From an uncultured Opitutales bacterium (GTDB taxonomy: Bacteria > Verrucomicrobiota > Verrucomicrobiia > Opitutales > Intestinicryptomonadaceae): 64,000 bases of DNA. Made by a program: the position numbers and the translations under genes. The notes below the pieces were generated by a model, which searched no databases, was not told the DNA's origin, and saw only the letters and a list, made by a program, of their open reading frames with translations. Position 1 is the first letter of the stretch; each line of letters opens with the position of its first letter. The DNA lies in contig CAKTTC010000004.1 of assembly GCA_934613645.1 (NCBI GenBank), forward strand, positions 62,001 through 126,000, read 5' to 3'. Shown here piece by piece: positions 15,602 through 24,825 of this stretch.

Positions 15602-17007
15602 CACTTTTTGGAGATTTCCGCGGCGAAGATTTTGTGGATATTGTCGAACGAGCCGTTGCTGAAGAACACGCACACAACGGCTCCGCTTTCGCGCGCGGTG
15701 TCGGCGCGCAGTTTTTCAAGAAGCGCGGCGTTTGTGGGGAACGACTCGAACTTGTCGGGGTGGCGCGCGGCGGCGGCGGCGGTGTCGAACTTGCGCTCTT
15801 GGGCTATTTTCTTTGCGTTGACGAAGCCGAAGTATACCTTGTCGGCAAGCGTCAGCGATTTTTCGAACTCGGCCTGAAGCACGTTTGTTTTTGCCGTGTT
15901 GCTGCGCGGCTCGAAACACGCGCATATTTTGGCGTTCGGATATTTCTGCCGCAACGACTGTATTGTAAGCTTTATTGCCGTAGGGTGGTGTCCGAAGTCT
16001 TCTACAACCGTTATGTTTGCCGATTTGCCGATAACCTCCTGCCGCCTTTTTACACCGCCGAAATGCGCGAGCGCGGAAAGGTCGATGTCGAGCGGGCGTC
16101 TGCCGAGCGTAAGCGAAACTCCCGTTGCCGCCATTGCCGCGTTGCGCGCGTTGAAAAAACCCTGCATTTGCCACTCAACCGCCTTTTCGATTCCGCCGCA
16201 GACGAGTTTGAACGACGAACTTTCGCCGCTTTGAACAAAGTCTTTTATGCGCACGTCGCACGCGTCGGATTCGCCTACGGACAGGCGGCGCGTCCACGGG
16301 GTAGGCTCCAGCAGCGCAATGTTGGGGTCGTCGCCGTTTTCGACTATCGCGCCGTCGGGGCGGACAATTCTGCGCACATGCGTGAAAGTGCGGCGCACGT
16401 CGATTATGTCGCGGAAAATGTCGGCGTGGTCGAATTCGATATTGTTTATTGCCAAGACGAACGGGCGGTAGTGCAGGAATTTACTGCGTTTGTCGAAGAA
16501 CGCGGTGTCGTATTCGTCGCCCTCAATGGCGAACGGGGCGTCGGGCGCGCCGAGGTTTGAGCCGCCTTCGGGCAGGTCGGCGGGAATGCCACCAATGAGC
16601 CAGCCGCAATCGACGCCGTTTGCGCGCATTAAAAACGCGGAGAGCGTAGATGTTGTGGTTTTGCCGTGCGTGCCGCTTATTACAAGTGAGTTCCTGTCGG
16701 CAATGAGCTTTTCGCCCACGAGGTCGGGCAGGCTTGTGTAGCGGTATTTGCGCGAAGAAAGCACGAACTCAAGCTCGGGATTCATTCGGCTTATGGCATT
16801 GCCCACAACAACCAAGTCGGGCTTGAACGCGTCGAGCCTTTCGGGCGACCACCCCTCGTAGGCGTCTATTTGCGCCCGTTCAAGCGCGCCTTTCATCGGC
16901 TCATACATTCCCGTGTCGCTGCCTTTTACAGTGTGCCCGAGGCGTTTTGTAAGTATCGCCACGTTGCCCACGGCAGTTCCGCATATTCCTATAAAAAATA
17001 TTTTCAT
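15601..17007 (-). CDS. mpl: UDP-N-acetylmuramate:L-alanyl-gamma-D-glutamyl-meso-DAP ligase (murein recycling)
   Basis: Joins recovered murein tripeptide to UDP-MurNAc in peptidoglycan recycling. The 468-residue Mur-ligase starts MKIFFIGICGTAVGNVAIL (N-terminal UDP-binding domain). It has the ATP loop SGTHGKTTTSTLSAF near 112, EGDEYDTAFFDKRSKF and NIEFDHADIF (Mpl-specific), and the C-terminal domain with EDFGHHPTAIKLT. These distinguish it from MurC. It overlaps the upstream SGNH gene by ATGA and the small membrane gene by one base. Together with dapA/dapB and glmM elsewhere in the window it fits meso-DAP peptidoglycan. Confidence 0.95.
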   Translation of the reverse strand: MKIFFIGICGTAVGNVAILTKRLGHTVKGSDTGMYEPMKGALERAQIDAYEGWSPERLDAFKPDLVVVGNAISRMNPELEFVLSSRKYRYTSLPDLVGEKLIADRNSLVISGTHGKTTTSTLSAFLMRANGVDCGWLIGGIPADLPEGGSNLGAPDAPFAIEGDEYDTAFFDKRSKFLHYRPFVLAINNIEFDHADIFRDIIDVRRTFTHVRRIVRPDGAIVENGDDPNIALLEPTPWTRRLSVGESDACDVRIKDFVQSGESSSFKLVCGGIEKAVEWQMQGFFNARNAAMAATGVSLTLGRRPLDIDLSALAHFGGVKRRQEVIGKSANITVVEDFGHHPTAIKLTIQSLRQKYPNAKICACFEPRSNTAKTNVLQAEFEKSLTLADKVYFGFVNAKKIAQERKFDTAAAAARHPDKFESFPTNAALLEKLRADTARESGAVVCVFFSNGSFDNIHKIFAAEISKK

Positions 17008-19112
17008 TTCCGTTCGATGTTTTGTTTAAAGAAGTCGGCAATGCAGGCGGCGGCTTTTCCCATCGCATGTTCGACGCGCGCGTTTTCCGCCGTTTCTCCG
17101 AGGAATTTCGCCTGCACGAATGCGCCCGCCGCCCGAGCCTTGCGCGCCAAGTAAAGCGATTCCGTCGCGGGGACTTCTCCGTTGCACGAAACGTTCAGCA
17201 GAAGCGTAGGCGGAGTGTTTTTGCCGAACGACGCCTCCGCCGCGAGGGCTTTTTCGGCGTCCATTGCAAAGAGTTTGTTGAAGCGGCGCGGCGATGTTGC
17301 CCTATACCCGCCGTCTACGCCCGCGCACGCCGAAATTTCGGGCAGCAAAAGCGGCTTTGTCGCGGCTGATTCGGCGCGCCGTTTTGCGGATTCGGCGGCG
17401 ATTTTCACTGCGGAGTTCGCGCAATTCTCGCCGATTCCCACAAGAGCTATCGGCGAAGTTATGTTTTGCGTTTTGACGAAATTTTGCAGGGCGGCAACCG
17501 CGTCTTCAAAAGTGTCGCCCGCTTTGAGCGCGGCAACCGCAAACCCGCGCGCCGCCAGCTCTTCGGCAAAGGACGAAAGCGTTTCGGGATTTTCGCACAG
17601 AACAACGGCGCGCGGCGCGGCGGCGATGTCGGCGCGGCGGTATGTATTCGCGTTTGCGTCGAAGCTGACTGTCTTTTTATCCGCGGGCGCGAACGGCGGG
17701 CGCACCGCCTCCGCAAGTTCGTATTTGTGCGCGCGCGGTTTCGCCAAGCGGTATGCCTCTTTTATGGCTTCGGCGGCGCGTTTTTGGAAGAGGGCGGCGT
17801 TCTTGTAGTTTTCGACGTAGAACTTGAACGAATAAACAAGCGACTTCGAAAATTTCGGGTCGGCGAGCTTGCGGCGGGCTTTCGCCGCGCGGGCTTCGAC
17901 ATCGCCTATTTCGCAGACGCGCATAATGAACTCGGTGCCGAACAAGTCGCGCTCAAGCCGCGTGTTTTCGCGCCAGATTTCGACCTGCCGTTCCACTTCG
18001 CGCGCCTGCTCTGCCTGCGGGGTGAGCGTGTTTAATGCCAGATTAACGCCCTTTTTTAGCTGTGCCGCACTGAAGTAGCCGACAACCTCGCCGTCTATTT
18101 TAAGCGCGTATGCGTTTTTTTCGGGAAGCCCCGCTATTTTCAAAATCTGCGCGTCTTTGAATTCGCACCACGCCATATTGGCGGCGGCGAAAGTGGCGTC
18201 GGTGAGGGGGAAGGGCAGCGCGTGTTCGACGAGTTCGAACTCAAGCCCCTCCGCCGTTTTCTTGGCGTTTTTTACCTCCGCGCGCAAGCCATTTGCCTTG
18301 AGCGTGTCGGCGTTTATTTCGACATTGTAGACAAGCGGTTTGTCCTCCATTGCCTTGATGAACGCGTTTGCCGTGAAGAAGCCGCCCAGATCGAACGGGT
18401 GGACGCGGTTGCGCCCTATTGCCGAAGAGTGCGGATTTTCGCCAACAAGCATTTTGTTTGCCGCGTTTGTTGTTGCGAAATTGTCGGAAAACCCGACGCC
18501 AAGCTCCTCAGCCAACGACTTCACCCACTGCCCGTAGCGGTTGAGTTCCGCGTTGACGAATTTGTTCGGCTGCGACTGCGGAATTGCAACCACTTCGAAA
18601 TTGCGCAAAACGGCTACGGGGTTTTCGGGGTTGCCCAAATCGTCGTAGATTGACGACGACATAAGCACCAGTTTGCCCTCCGCCTTCAGGCGTTTGGCCA
18701 GTTCGGTCATATTTTTGCGGTAGGTGTCGAAATGCTTTTTTTTGTTGGCTTCGTGAAGCTTCTTGTCCGCCATATTTTTCGGCGAAAAATTCCACATTCT
18801 GATATCGTTCATGCCCAGCATTAGCGTGTAGACATCGGCGTTCTTCGTCTTGACATCGTAGCCGAAACGGTCGAGTGTCGTGCCCGCGCTTCCGCCTTCA
18901 TAGCCCGCATTTTTGAACGATATTTCGCAGTCGGGGAAGTGCGTTATGTAAAACAGTGCTATTTGCTTCGGGTAAAAGCCGTGGTGCGTGATGCTGTCGC
19001 CCACGAAACATATCGACTTTTCGCCGTTGCCGAACAGTTCGGGTTTTTGTGGGTCGGCAAACGCCGCCGTCAGGGTTAAGGCCGAAAGTATTACGGAAAT
19101 CGTTTTCTTCAT
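17004..19112 (-). CDS. Secreted SGNH/GDSL hydrolase fused to a second hydrolase-like domain
   Basis: The 702-residue protein has a signal peptide (MKKTISVILSALTLTAAFA). Residues 30-270 form an SGNH esterase fold: FVGDSITHHG (nucleophile serine block), NAGYEGGSAGTT, LMLGMNDIR (Asn block) and RNRVHPFDLGG. The last normally reads D-x-x-H; here N precedes, so the catalytic Asp is replaced. A helical middle region follows, and residues 480-700 resemble an alpha/beta-hydrolase (PRAVVLCENPETLSSFAEEL..GFAVAALKAGD, ALVGIGENCANS) without a clear GxSxG serine. The likely substrate is acetylated polysaccharide, by analogy only. The start was chosen for the signal peptide; it overlaps mpl by 4 bases and is divergent from mutL. 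Confidence 0.75.
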   Translation of the reverse strand: MKKTISVILSALTLTAAFADPQKPELFGNGEKSICFVGDSITHHGFYPKQIALFYITHFPDCEISFKNAGYEGGSAGTTLDRFGYDVKTKNADVYTLMLGMNDIRMWNFSPKNMADKKLHEANKKKHFDTYRKNMTELAKRLKAEGKLVLMSSSIYDDLGNPENPVAVLRNFEVVAIPQSQPNKFVNAELNRYGQWVKSLAEELGVGFSDNFATTNAANKMLVGENPHSSAIGRNRVHPFDLGGFFTANAFIKAMEDKPLVYNVEINADTLKANGLRAEVKNAKKTAEGLEFELVEHALPFPLTDATFAAANMAWCEFKDAQILKIAGLPEKNAYALKIDGEVVGYFSAAQLKKGVNLALNTLTPQAEQAREVERQVEIWRENTRLERDLFGTEFIMRVCEIGDVEARAAKARRKLADPKFSKSLVYSFKFYVENYKNAALFQKRAAEAIKEAYRLAKPRAHKYELAEAVRPPFAPADKKTVSFDANANTYRRADIAAAPRAVVLCENPETLSSFAEELAARGFAVAALKAGDTFEDAVAALQNFVKTQNITSPIALVGIGENCANSAVKIAAESAKRRAESAATKPLLLPEISACAGVDGGYRATSPRRFNKLFAMDAEKALAAEASFGKNTPPTLLLNVSCNGEVPATESLYLARKARAAGAFVQAKFLGETAENARVEHAMGKAAACIADFFKQNIERK

Positions 19113-19170
19113 AGTGTGCGGTTGTTTAGTTTTCCAGTATTTCGCTTGCGCGCGCGAAGTCAATTTTTTC

Positions 19171-19199
19171 TTGATACGCTCGGGGCGATTGGCGATAAT
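19171..19199 (+). promoter_or_regulatory. Predicted sigma-70-type promoter of mutL
   Basis: TTGATA, 17-base spacer, GATAAT, directly after a run of T residues. The expected start of transcription lies only a few bases before the mutL ATG at 19210, implying a very short or absent leader. Prediction from consensus match only. Confidence 0.5.
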
Positions 19200-19209
19200 T
19201 TGCGCCGAT

Positions 19210-21258
19210 ATGAAAAAGACACCGCCCGAAATCCGCATTCTGCCAGAAAACGTCGCAAACAAAATTGCGGCGGGCGAAGTTGTGGAGCGGCCTGCGGCGG
19301 TTGTCAAGGAGCTTCTGGAAAACTCCATAGACGCGGGGGCTACAAGAATAGACGTCGAATTCAAACACGGCGGCAGGACGTTCATGAAAGTGGCCGACGA
19401 CGGCTGCGGCATGACGCGCGAACAGGCGTTGATGAGCCTTGAACCCCACGCCACAAGCAAAATCCGCGCGCCCGAAGACATCTTCAAAATTTCAAGCTAC
19501 GGCTTCCGCGGAGAGGCAGTCCCCTCCATTGCGAGCGTTTCCGATTTCTCGCTGAAAACGCGTCCCGAAAGTTCCGCTTTCGGAACGTGCGTGAACGTGG
19601 CCTGTGGAATTGTGGAAAGCGTGCGCGAATGCGGCATGGCGTGCGGCACGGAAATTTCGGTGGAAAATCTCTTCCGCTCGGTTCCCGCGCGCAGAAAATT
19701 TCTGAAAAGCGACAACGTCGAGGCGGCGCACATAATAAAGCTTTGCCGCCTTTACGCGCTCGCGCTTCCCGAGCTTGCAATAACGCTTGTGGAGAACGCG
19801 CGCGTGCTGTTCAGGTCGGAGCGGAATCTGCCAACGCTTGAGAGAATCAGGCGGATTTTCGGGGCGGAGCTCGCCGACAAGCTCGTAGTTCTGCCGAAGG
19901 TCGGCAACGCCGCGATGTCGGTTGAGGGGGCTATTGCGCGCCCCGCCGAGGCGTTCGCAACAAGCCGCAACATCTGCGCTTTCATCAACGGGCGTCCCGT
20001 GGAAAGCAAGGTTGTTTTTTCCGCCGTGAAAGAGGCGTATTCGGGGCTTGTTCCCAAGGGGAAATTCGCGGCGGCGTTTTTGTTCATTACGCTCCCGCCC
20101 GAAACCGTCGACGTTAACGTCCACCCCGCAAAGCGCGAAGTGCGCCTGCGCAACGAATTCGGCGTGCGCGATTTCCTGCTGAGCGCGCTCGTGCGGCGGC
20201 TCGGAGAGTTTTCGCCCAATTTTTCGCGGGGCGAATCGGCCGCGGTTGCGCCCGACGCCGAGCCCGAATTCAAGCCCGCGTTTACTCCCGCCTCGACGGG
20301 AATTGCCGCGCCCGAAGCCGAGTCGGAGAACGTCTGCGTTTTGCGCGACAGTCGTCCGAAAATAGAGTCAATCGCCGTCAAAAGCGCGTTCCGCCCGAGC
20401 GTTGCCGACTTCGCCGACGAAGCCGTTTCGGCGGGCGAGGTGCAGGCGGAAAATCCCGACGCTTCGCAGCCAGAATTGGAGCGCGAAGATTCTGCGGGGG
20501 CTTCTTCCGCGCAATCGGGGGCGGGCGAAGACGGCATCTTGCACGGCATCGCGACTCGAAAACAACCCCGCGCCGATTTCCCGCCAACCGATTCGGTTCG
20601 GCTCGGAGTTGCGGGGCGCGAAAATGCGCCGACGCCGACTGCCCGCGCCGTTTCTGAGGCGCAGAGCGCGGCGGTTCTCGACGGCTGGAGGTATGTGGGC
20701 TGCCTGCAAAAAAAATTCGCCCTCTTCGAAACGAAATCGGGGCTTGAGCTTGTTAATTTGACCGCCGCACTGCGCCGCGTACGCTACGCGCGGATAATGG
20801 AAAACCTGCGCGGACGCCCGCCCGAAAGCCAGTTGCTGCTTATTCCCGTGAACCTGCGCTTCGACCGCGCCGATTCCGAAACGCTCGACGAAAACGCCGA
20901 AACGTTCTCGTTATGCGGCTTTAAAATAGAGAAATTCGGAACGGGATTCTACCGCGTGTCCGCCGCGCCCGCGTGGCTTGAGTTCCCGCAAATAGGCGGC
21001 TTTGTGCGCGACTTTGTGGAGACCGCGCGCGACGATTCCAAAATGCTGCGCCGCCGCAAAATGGCCGACGAATTTTTCGCCCGCGCCGCCGCTCGGGGTG
21101 CTACCGCACAGGGATTTTCGTGCGGGGAAACGGCGGCGGTCTCGCTTTTGCGCGAACTGCTTTCGTGCGAATCCTACATGACCGACCCCGACGGCAAGCC
21201 CACCCTGCGCGAAGTCTCCACTGCCGACCTGTCGAAAATGTTCGCCCTCGGCAGATAA
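19210..21258 (+). CDS. mutL: DNA mismatch repair protein MutL, endonuclease motif not visible
   Basis: The 682-residue protein has an intact GHKL ATPase: IAAGEVVERPAAVVKELLENSIDAGA (with E34/E37-N38), DDGCGM (63-68) and YGFRGEAVPSIASVS (about 97-111). NVHPAKREVRLRN follows in the transducer domain. A long acidic, alanine-rich linker spans about 345-480, then the C-terminal dimer domain. That domain reads LVNLTAALRRVRYARIMENL where nicking MutL proteins have DQHAAxERxxYE. No CPHGRP-like metal motif is seen near the end (MTDPDGKPTLREVS). It thus looks like a non-nicking MutL, as in E. coli. ATG at 19210 chosen; the longer open frame upstream runs through the divergent promoter. Confidence 0.93.
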   Translation: MKKTPPEIRILPENVANKIAAGEVVERPAAVVKELLENSIDAGATRIDVEFKHGGRTFMKVADDGCGMTREQALMSLEPHATSKIRAPEDIFKISSYGFRGEAVPSIASVSDFSLKTRPESSAFGTCVNVACGIVESVRECGMACGTEISVENLFRSVPARRKFLKSDNVEAAHIIKLCRLYALALPELAITLVENARVLFRSERNLPTLERIRRIFGAELADKLVVLPKVGNAAMSVEGAIARPAEAFATSRNICAFINGRPVESKVVFSAVKEAYSGLVPKGKFAAAFLFITLPPETVDVNVHPAKREVRLRNEFGVRDFLLSALVRRLGEFSPNFSRGESAAVAPDAEPEFKPAFTPASTGIAAPEAESENVCVLRDSRPKIESIAVKSAFRPSVADFADEAVSAGEVQAENPDASQPELEREDSAGASSAQSGAGEDGILHGIATRKQPRADFPPTDSVRLGVAGRENAPTPTARAVSEAQSAAVLDGWRYVGCLQKKFALFETKSGLELVNLTAALRRVRYARIMENLRGRPPESQLLLIPVNLRFDRADSETLDENAETFSLCGFKIEKFGTGFYRVSAAPAWLEFPQIGGFVRDFVETARDDSKMLRRRKMADEFFARAAARGATAQGFSCGETAAVSLLRELLSCESYMTDPDGKPTLREVSTADLSKMFALGR

Positions 21259-21273
21259 CCCCCGATTGGCGTT

Positions 21274-21789
21274 CTACGCGTTATTGGAGTAGAGGTAGAG
21301 GAGGTCGGAGAGGCGGTTGATGTATTTTAGCGGAAGTGGGCGCGGCAGTTTTTCCGTCTCGTTCAATGCCGCCATTTCTCTTTCCGCTTTTCTACACTGC
21401 ACGCGCGCCATATTCAATGCGGCGTCAAGCTGTGTCTGTCCCGCGTATTTCCACCCGCTAAAGGTATTTTGATTATTTTCAAATTCCTCTATTTTTTTCT
21501 CCACTTCCGCCAAGTCGGCCTCCTCCAAAAGCCGCACTTTCTTTTCGGCGAGTTTCGGAAAATCTTCATTGGCGGTTGCAAGTTCCGTCATCAGCGGGAC
21601 AAGTTTCTTCTGAATCGACAGCAGTTCCGCCGCGAGCGCGTCGTCTGCTTGGGCGCGCGCGCACCCGAGCCACGCGGAGAGTTCGTCGATTGCCCCGTAT
21701 GCGCCCACGCGCTGCGACGCCTTCGAGACGCGCCGTCCGAACATCAGCGAGGTTGTTGCGTTGTCGCCCGTTTTTGTCGATATTTTCAT
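21274..21789 (-). CDS. Cob(I)alamin adenosyltransferase, PduO type
   Basis: Transfers the adenosyl group of ATP to cobalamin, giving coenzyme B12. The 171-residue protein starts MKISTKTGDNATTSL (family TRTGDxGxT), continues RVSKASQRVGAYGAIDELSAWLG and has the helix ARVQCRKAEREMAALN, with the Arg/Glu of the active site, and INRLSDLLYL. It lies 8 bases after argS on the same strand and ends 15 bases from the convergent mutL stop. No cobalamin riboswitch was noticed upstream. It implies use of B12, perhaps scavenged. Confidence 0.9.
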   Translation of the reverse strand: MKISTKTGDNATTSLMFGRRVSKASQRVGAYGAIDELSAWLGCARAQADDALAAELLSIQKKLVPLMTELATANEDFPKLAEKKVRLLEEADLAEVEKKIEEFENNQNTFSGWKYAGQTQLDAALNMARVQCRKAEREMAALNETEKLPRPLPLKYINRLSDLLYLYSNNA

Positions 21790-21797
21790 TGTCTGTC

Positions 21798-23555
21798 CTA
21801 CATCTTTTTGAGCGGTTCAATGCCCAGCAGGCGCAGCCCCGCCTCCAAGATGCGGAGCGTGCGCGCGCAGAGCATAAGGCGGCGTTGTTGCACGCCTTCG
21901 TCGTCTACAATAACCTTGTCGGCGTTGTAGAAAGTCGAGAAAGTGCCCGCAAGCTCGTAGAGGTATGCGCACAGGTAATGCGGGCGAAGTTCCGCAAGCG
22001 TCAGTTCGAAAACCGACGGAAGTGCGATGAGTTTGCGCGCGAGAGCAAGCTCCTGTTCGGTCTGCAATTCGGAGGCTTTGGGGAAGTCGCCGTCTATATC
22101 CGCGCCCGTTTTTCTGAAAATGGAGTGTATGCGCGCGGCGGCGTAGAGCAGGTAGGGAGCTGTATTGCCGTCGAAGGCCAGCAGTTTGTCCCAAGAGAAA
22201 ACGTAGTCGCTCGTGCGGTTTTGGACGAGGTCGGAATACCTGATTGCCGCAACGCCGATTGTTTCGGCAATCGCGCCCGCCTCTTCGTCGGAAATGTCGG
22301 GGTTCTTTTCTTTGACGAGCGTTTTGGCGCGCGCAACGGCTTCGTCCAAAAGCGACTTCAGGCGGACGGGCTCTCCGCTCTTTGTCTTGATTGCCTTGCC
22401 GTCTTCGCCCAGAATTGTGCCGAACCAGACGTGGCGCATTGAGGGAATTTTATACCCCTTGGCGGCGAACCACTTTTTGACTGTCATAAAAAGCTGCTGG
22501 AAGTGGTCCTGCTGGCGGCCGTCGGTTACGTAGATTACCTCCTCCGCACCGAGGTTTTCAACGCGGTTGAGGATTGTGGCCAAGTCGGTCGAGGCGTAGT
22601 TCGACGCCCCGTCGCTTTTTCTGATGATGAAAGGCTGTTTGCAGAAGCGTTCGTGCTCTTTGTGGAACACTACAAGCGCGCCCTGATTCTCTTCGGCAAG
22701 CCCTATTTCCGTAAGCTCTTTGTAGACGCGCCCGACCTTGTCGCGGTAGTATGATTCCCCGAGGGTCATATCTATTGTAAGCGACATTCTTTTATACATT
22801 CTCTCGAACGCGGCGGTGCTTACTTTGTTGATTTCGTTCCAGAGGGCGACGTTTTCGGGGTCGCCGTTTTGGAGCTTCACAAGCTCCGCGCGGGCGGCGT
22901 CGGCGGCGTCGGGGTTCTCCTTTGCCAGCGCGCTGCCGCGTTTATACATTTGCTCAAGCTCTTCGAGCGAATTCGGGTTGTCGGCGTCGAGTTTGTAGTT
23001 CTGCGTTTTTATGCCGTAGATTAGTATGCCGAAGTTTGTGCCCCAGTCGCCGATATGGTTGTCGGTTTTGATGTCCGCGCCGCAGAATTTAAGCAGGCGT
23101 TTGACTGCCTCGCCGATTACCATCGGGCGCAGGTGTCCGACGTGCATTTGTTTTGCGGTATTGGGCGAAGGGTAGTCAATAATGACTTTTTTGCCGTTGT
23201 AGAATTTGCGCGCGGCGTTTGCAAGTTCAGTTTCGCCCTTGTATTTTGCAAGCCACGCGTTCAGAAATTTCGGCTTGAGCGAAAAGTTCACGAACCCCGG
23301 TCCCGCTATGGAAACGCCCACGAGCGAGTCGTCGAGCGCGCCCGAGTTTTGGAGTTCGTCCACTATTTTCTGAGCCAGCGCGCGCGGGTTTGTTTTCAGC
23401 TCCTTGGCGCGCGGAAGCACTCCGTTTGCCTGAAAGTCGCCGAAGCGCGGGTCGGCGGTCTTGATTTGCGGGTCGAAGTTTTCCGCGCCCGCTTTTTGCG
23501 CGGCGTCTTTTAAAATCGCGGAAATTTCCGTTGCGGGGTGAAACCAAATGTCCAT
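21798..23555 (-). CDS. argS: Arginyl-tRNA synthetase
   Basis: Class I synthetase charging tRNA-Arg. The 585-residue protein has the Arg-N domain (1-100, GDFQANGVLPRAKELK; GPGFVNFSL) and the HIGH-type motif as MHVGHLRPMVIGE near 138. GDWGTNFGILIYG and the ArgRS-specific YVTDGRQQDHFQQLF and HVWFGTILGEDGKAIKTKSG follow; a canonical KMSKS is absent, as in many ArgRS. The DALR anticodon domain ends the protein (LRPHYLCAYLYELAGTFSTF). It forms an operon with the downstream cobalamin adenosyltransferase and follows a hypothetical gene by 79 bases. Confidence 0.97.
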   Translation of the reverse strand: MDIWFHPATEISAILKDAAQKAGAENFDPQIKTADPRFGDFQANGVLPRAKELKTNPRALAQKIVDELQNSGALDDSLVGVSIAGPGFVNFSLKPKFLNAWLAKYKGETELANAARKFYNGKKVIIDYPSPNTAKQMHVGHLRPMVIGEAVKRLLKFCGADIKTDNHIGDWGTNFGILIYGIKTQNYKLDADNPNSLEELEQMYKRGSALAKENPDAADAARAELVKLQNGDPENVALWNEINKVSTAAFERMYKRMSLTIDMTLGESYYRDKVGRVYKELTEIGLAEENQGALVVFHKEHERFCKQPFIIRKSDGASNYASTDLATILNRVENLGAEEVIYVTDGRQQDHFQQLFMTVKKWFAAKGYKIPSMRHVWFGTILGEDGKAIKTKSGEPVRLKSLLDEAVARAKTLVKEKNPDISDEEAGAIAETIGVAAIRYSDLVQNRTSDYVFSWDKLLAFDGNTAPYLLYAAARIHSIFRKTGADIDGDFPKASELQTEQELALARKLIALPSVFELTLAELRPHYLCAYLYELAGTFSTFYNADKVIVDDEGVQQRRLMLCARTLRILEAGLRLLGIEPLKKM

Positions 23556-23634
23556 ATGAAAAGAAAGTTGTTTGTTCCGTTAGCGAACGACCGTTTCTTT
23601 CGGGAAACGGTCGCGCAAGTTTTGAAATGTTTTT

Positions 23635-24153
23635 TTACTGGAGTCCGATGAACGCCTTTATGCGCGCCGCCCAGTTCGATTTTTCCGCTTCCGTGGCTTC
23701 GGGGGCGGTGTCGTCGTCCCACCACTGCGGGGGTTCTGTGTTCAGGCGGACGCTGTTGCGCAGCATATATACTATTTTGTTGACGACCGCCTTTTTGTCT
23801 TCGGGCAGCGCGTTTTTAAAGATGATGTCTATCTGGTGGATATAGTTTTTGGCACTGGGCGCGACTGCGGGAACGGAGGTTGAAGCGTAGGCTTCGGGAA
23901 TGTTCGCCTTAATTTCCGAGTCGGTGATTTTTGCCATTGCGCGCTTGGCGTTGAGCAGAGCCGATTCGGTCGGGGTATCGAAAATGAAAGTTGCCGAAAT
24001 GTAGTTGAAGGTGTCGTTCTTTGCGGGGCACGCAACTTTGCAAAGCCCGTCAAGCTCGCTGTCTCCGTTTTCGTCGAGTTTTTTGAAGTCGAAGAAGGCG
24101 AGGAATTTTTCCCTCTTGATGATTTCCAGAATTTTGTTGTCTTTATTTTCCAT
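23635..24153 (-). CDS. Hypothetical acidic cytoplasmic protein, 172 residues
   Basis: Starts MENKDNKILEIIKREKFLAFF and has no signal peptide or membrane helix. The middle is mixed alpha/beta (CPAKNDTFNYISATFIFDTPTES), followed by helical segments, and the tail has tryptophans (PPQWWDDD..SNWAARIKAFIGLQ). I recognise no family. It is upstream of argS on the same strand and divergent from the DUF456 gene by 59 bases. Base composition is like its neighbours. Confidence 0.65.
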   Translation of the reverse strand: MENKDNKILEIIKREKFLAFFDFKKLDENGDSELDGLCKVACPAKNDTFNYISATFIFDTPTESALLNAKRAMAKITDSEIKANIPEAYASTSVPAVAPSAKNYIHQIDIIFKNALPEDKKAVVNKIVYMLRNSVRLNTEPPQWWDDDTAPEATEAEKSNWAARIKAFIGLQ

Positions 24154-24212
24154 ACAATATTGCTTATTCGTCGGACAATAAAAACAAATAACATCTATAT
24201 TTCAAGAACTAA

Positions 24213-24713
24213 ATGGAACCCGATATATTCGAATTTTTCATGTGCGTGTTTGCATACGCGCTGATGTTGGTTGCGCTTTTCGGCTGCGTTGTGCCGTTCC
24301 TTCCAGGGCCCGCGCTTGCGGCGTTTGCGGTTTTGCTTGCAAAGCTGGGCGGTTGTCCGCTTGAGTGGCTCGACGTTGCGGTTGTTGCGGGCGTTATGTG
24401 CGTAATACAGGTGCTTGATTTCGCGTGTTCTTGGGCGGGGGCAAAAACGTTCGGGGCAACATGGCGCGGGGGTTTGGGCGCGGTTTTGGGCGTGTTCGTG
24501 GGCGCGCTTACTCCGCCCGCCATTGTCTGGATTTTTTTGATGCCGTTTGTGCTGGCGTTTTTGTTCGAACTTTGCGGAGGCGGCGAGGTTCGGCAGTCTT
24601 TGAAGGCGGGGTTCGGGGCGTTTCTGGGCAACGCAGTTTCGGCGGTGCTCAAGCTTGCGTTCGTAGCGGGCGTGATAGCGTTCGTTTCAATGCGGCTGCT
24701 GGGGAAGGCTTGA
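24213..24713 (+). CDS. DUF456 family small membrane protein
   Basis: The 166-residue protein has about four to five membrane helices. It shows the family hallmarks: an early FLPGPALAAFAVLLAK loop-helix and a glycine-rich central segment WRGGLGAVLGVFVGALTPP, followed by EVRQSLKAGFGAFLGN near the C-terminus. The family occurs widely in bacteria and has no established function. It is divergent from the hypothetical gene on the minus strand and sits 112 bases before two tRNA genes. Confidence 0.8.
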   Translation: MEPDIFEFFMCVFAYALMLVALFGCVVPFLPGPALAAFAVLLAKLGGCPLEWLDVAVVAGVMCVIQVLDFACSWAGAKTFGATWRGGLGAVLGVFVGALTPPAIVWIFLMPFVLAFLFELCGGGEVRQSLKAGFGAFLGNAVSAVLKLAFVAGVIAFVSMRLLGKA

Positions 24714-24825
24714 TTTTGCCGACTTGCCGACTTGGGCGGGGGCAAGTTTTCCGCCGCGGAAAAAATACGAAAAATAATCTTGCAAGGGGAAATTAAAACT
24801 GCCAAAGTCGTCATCTTAATTTAAC

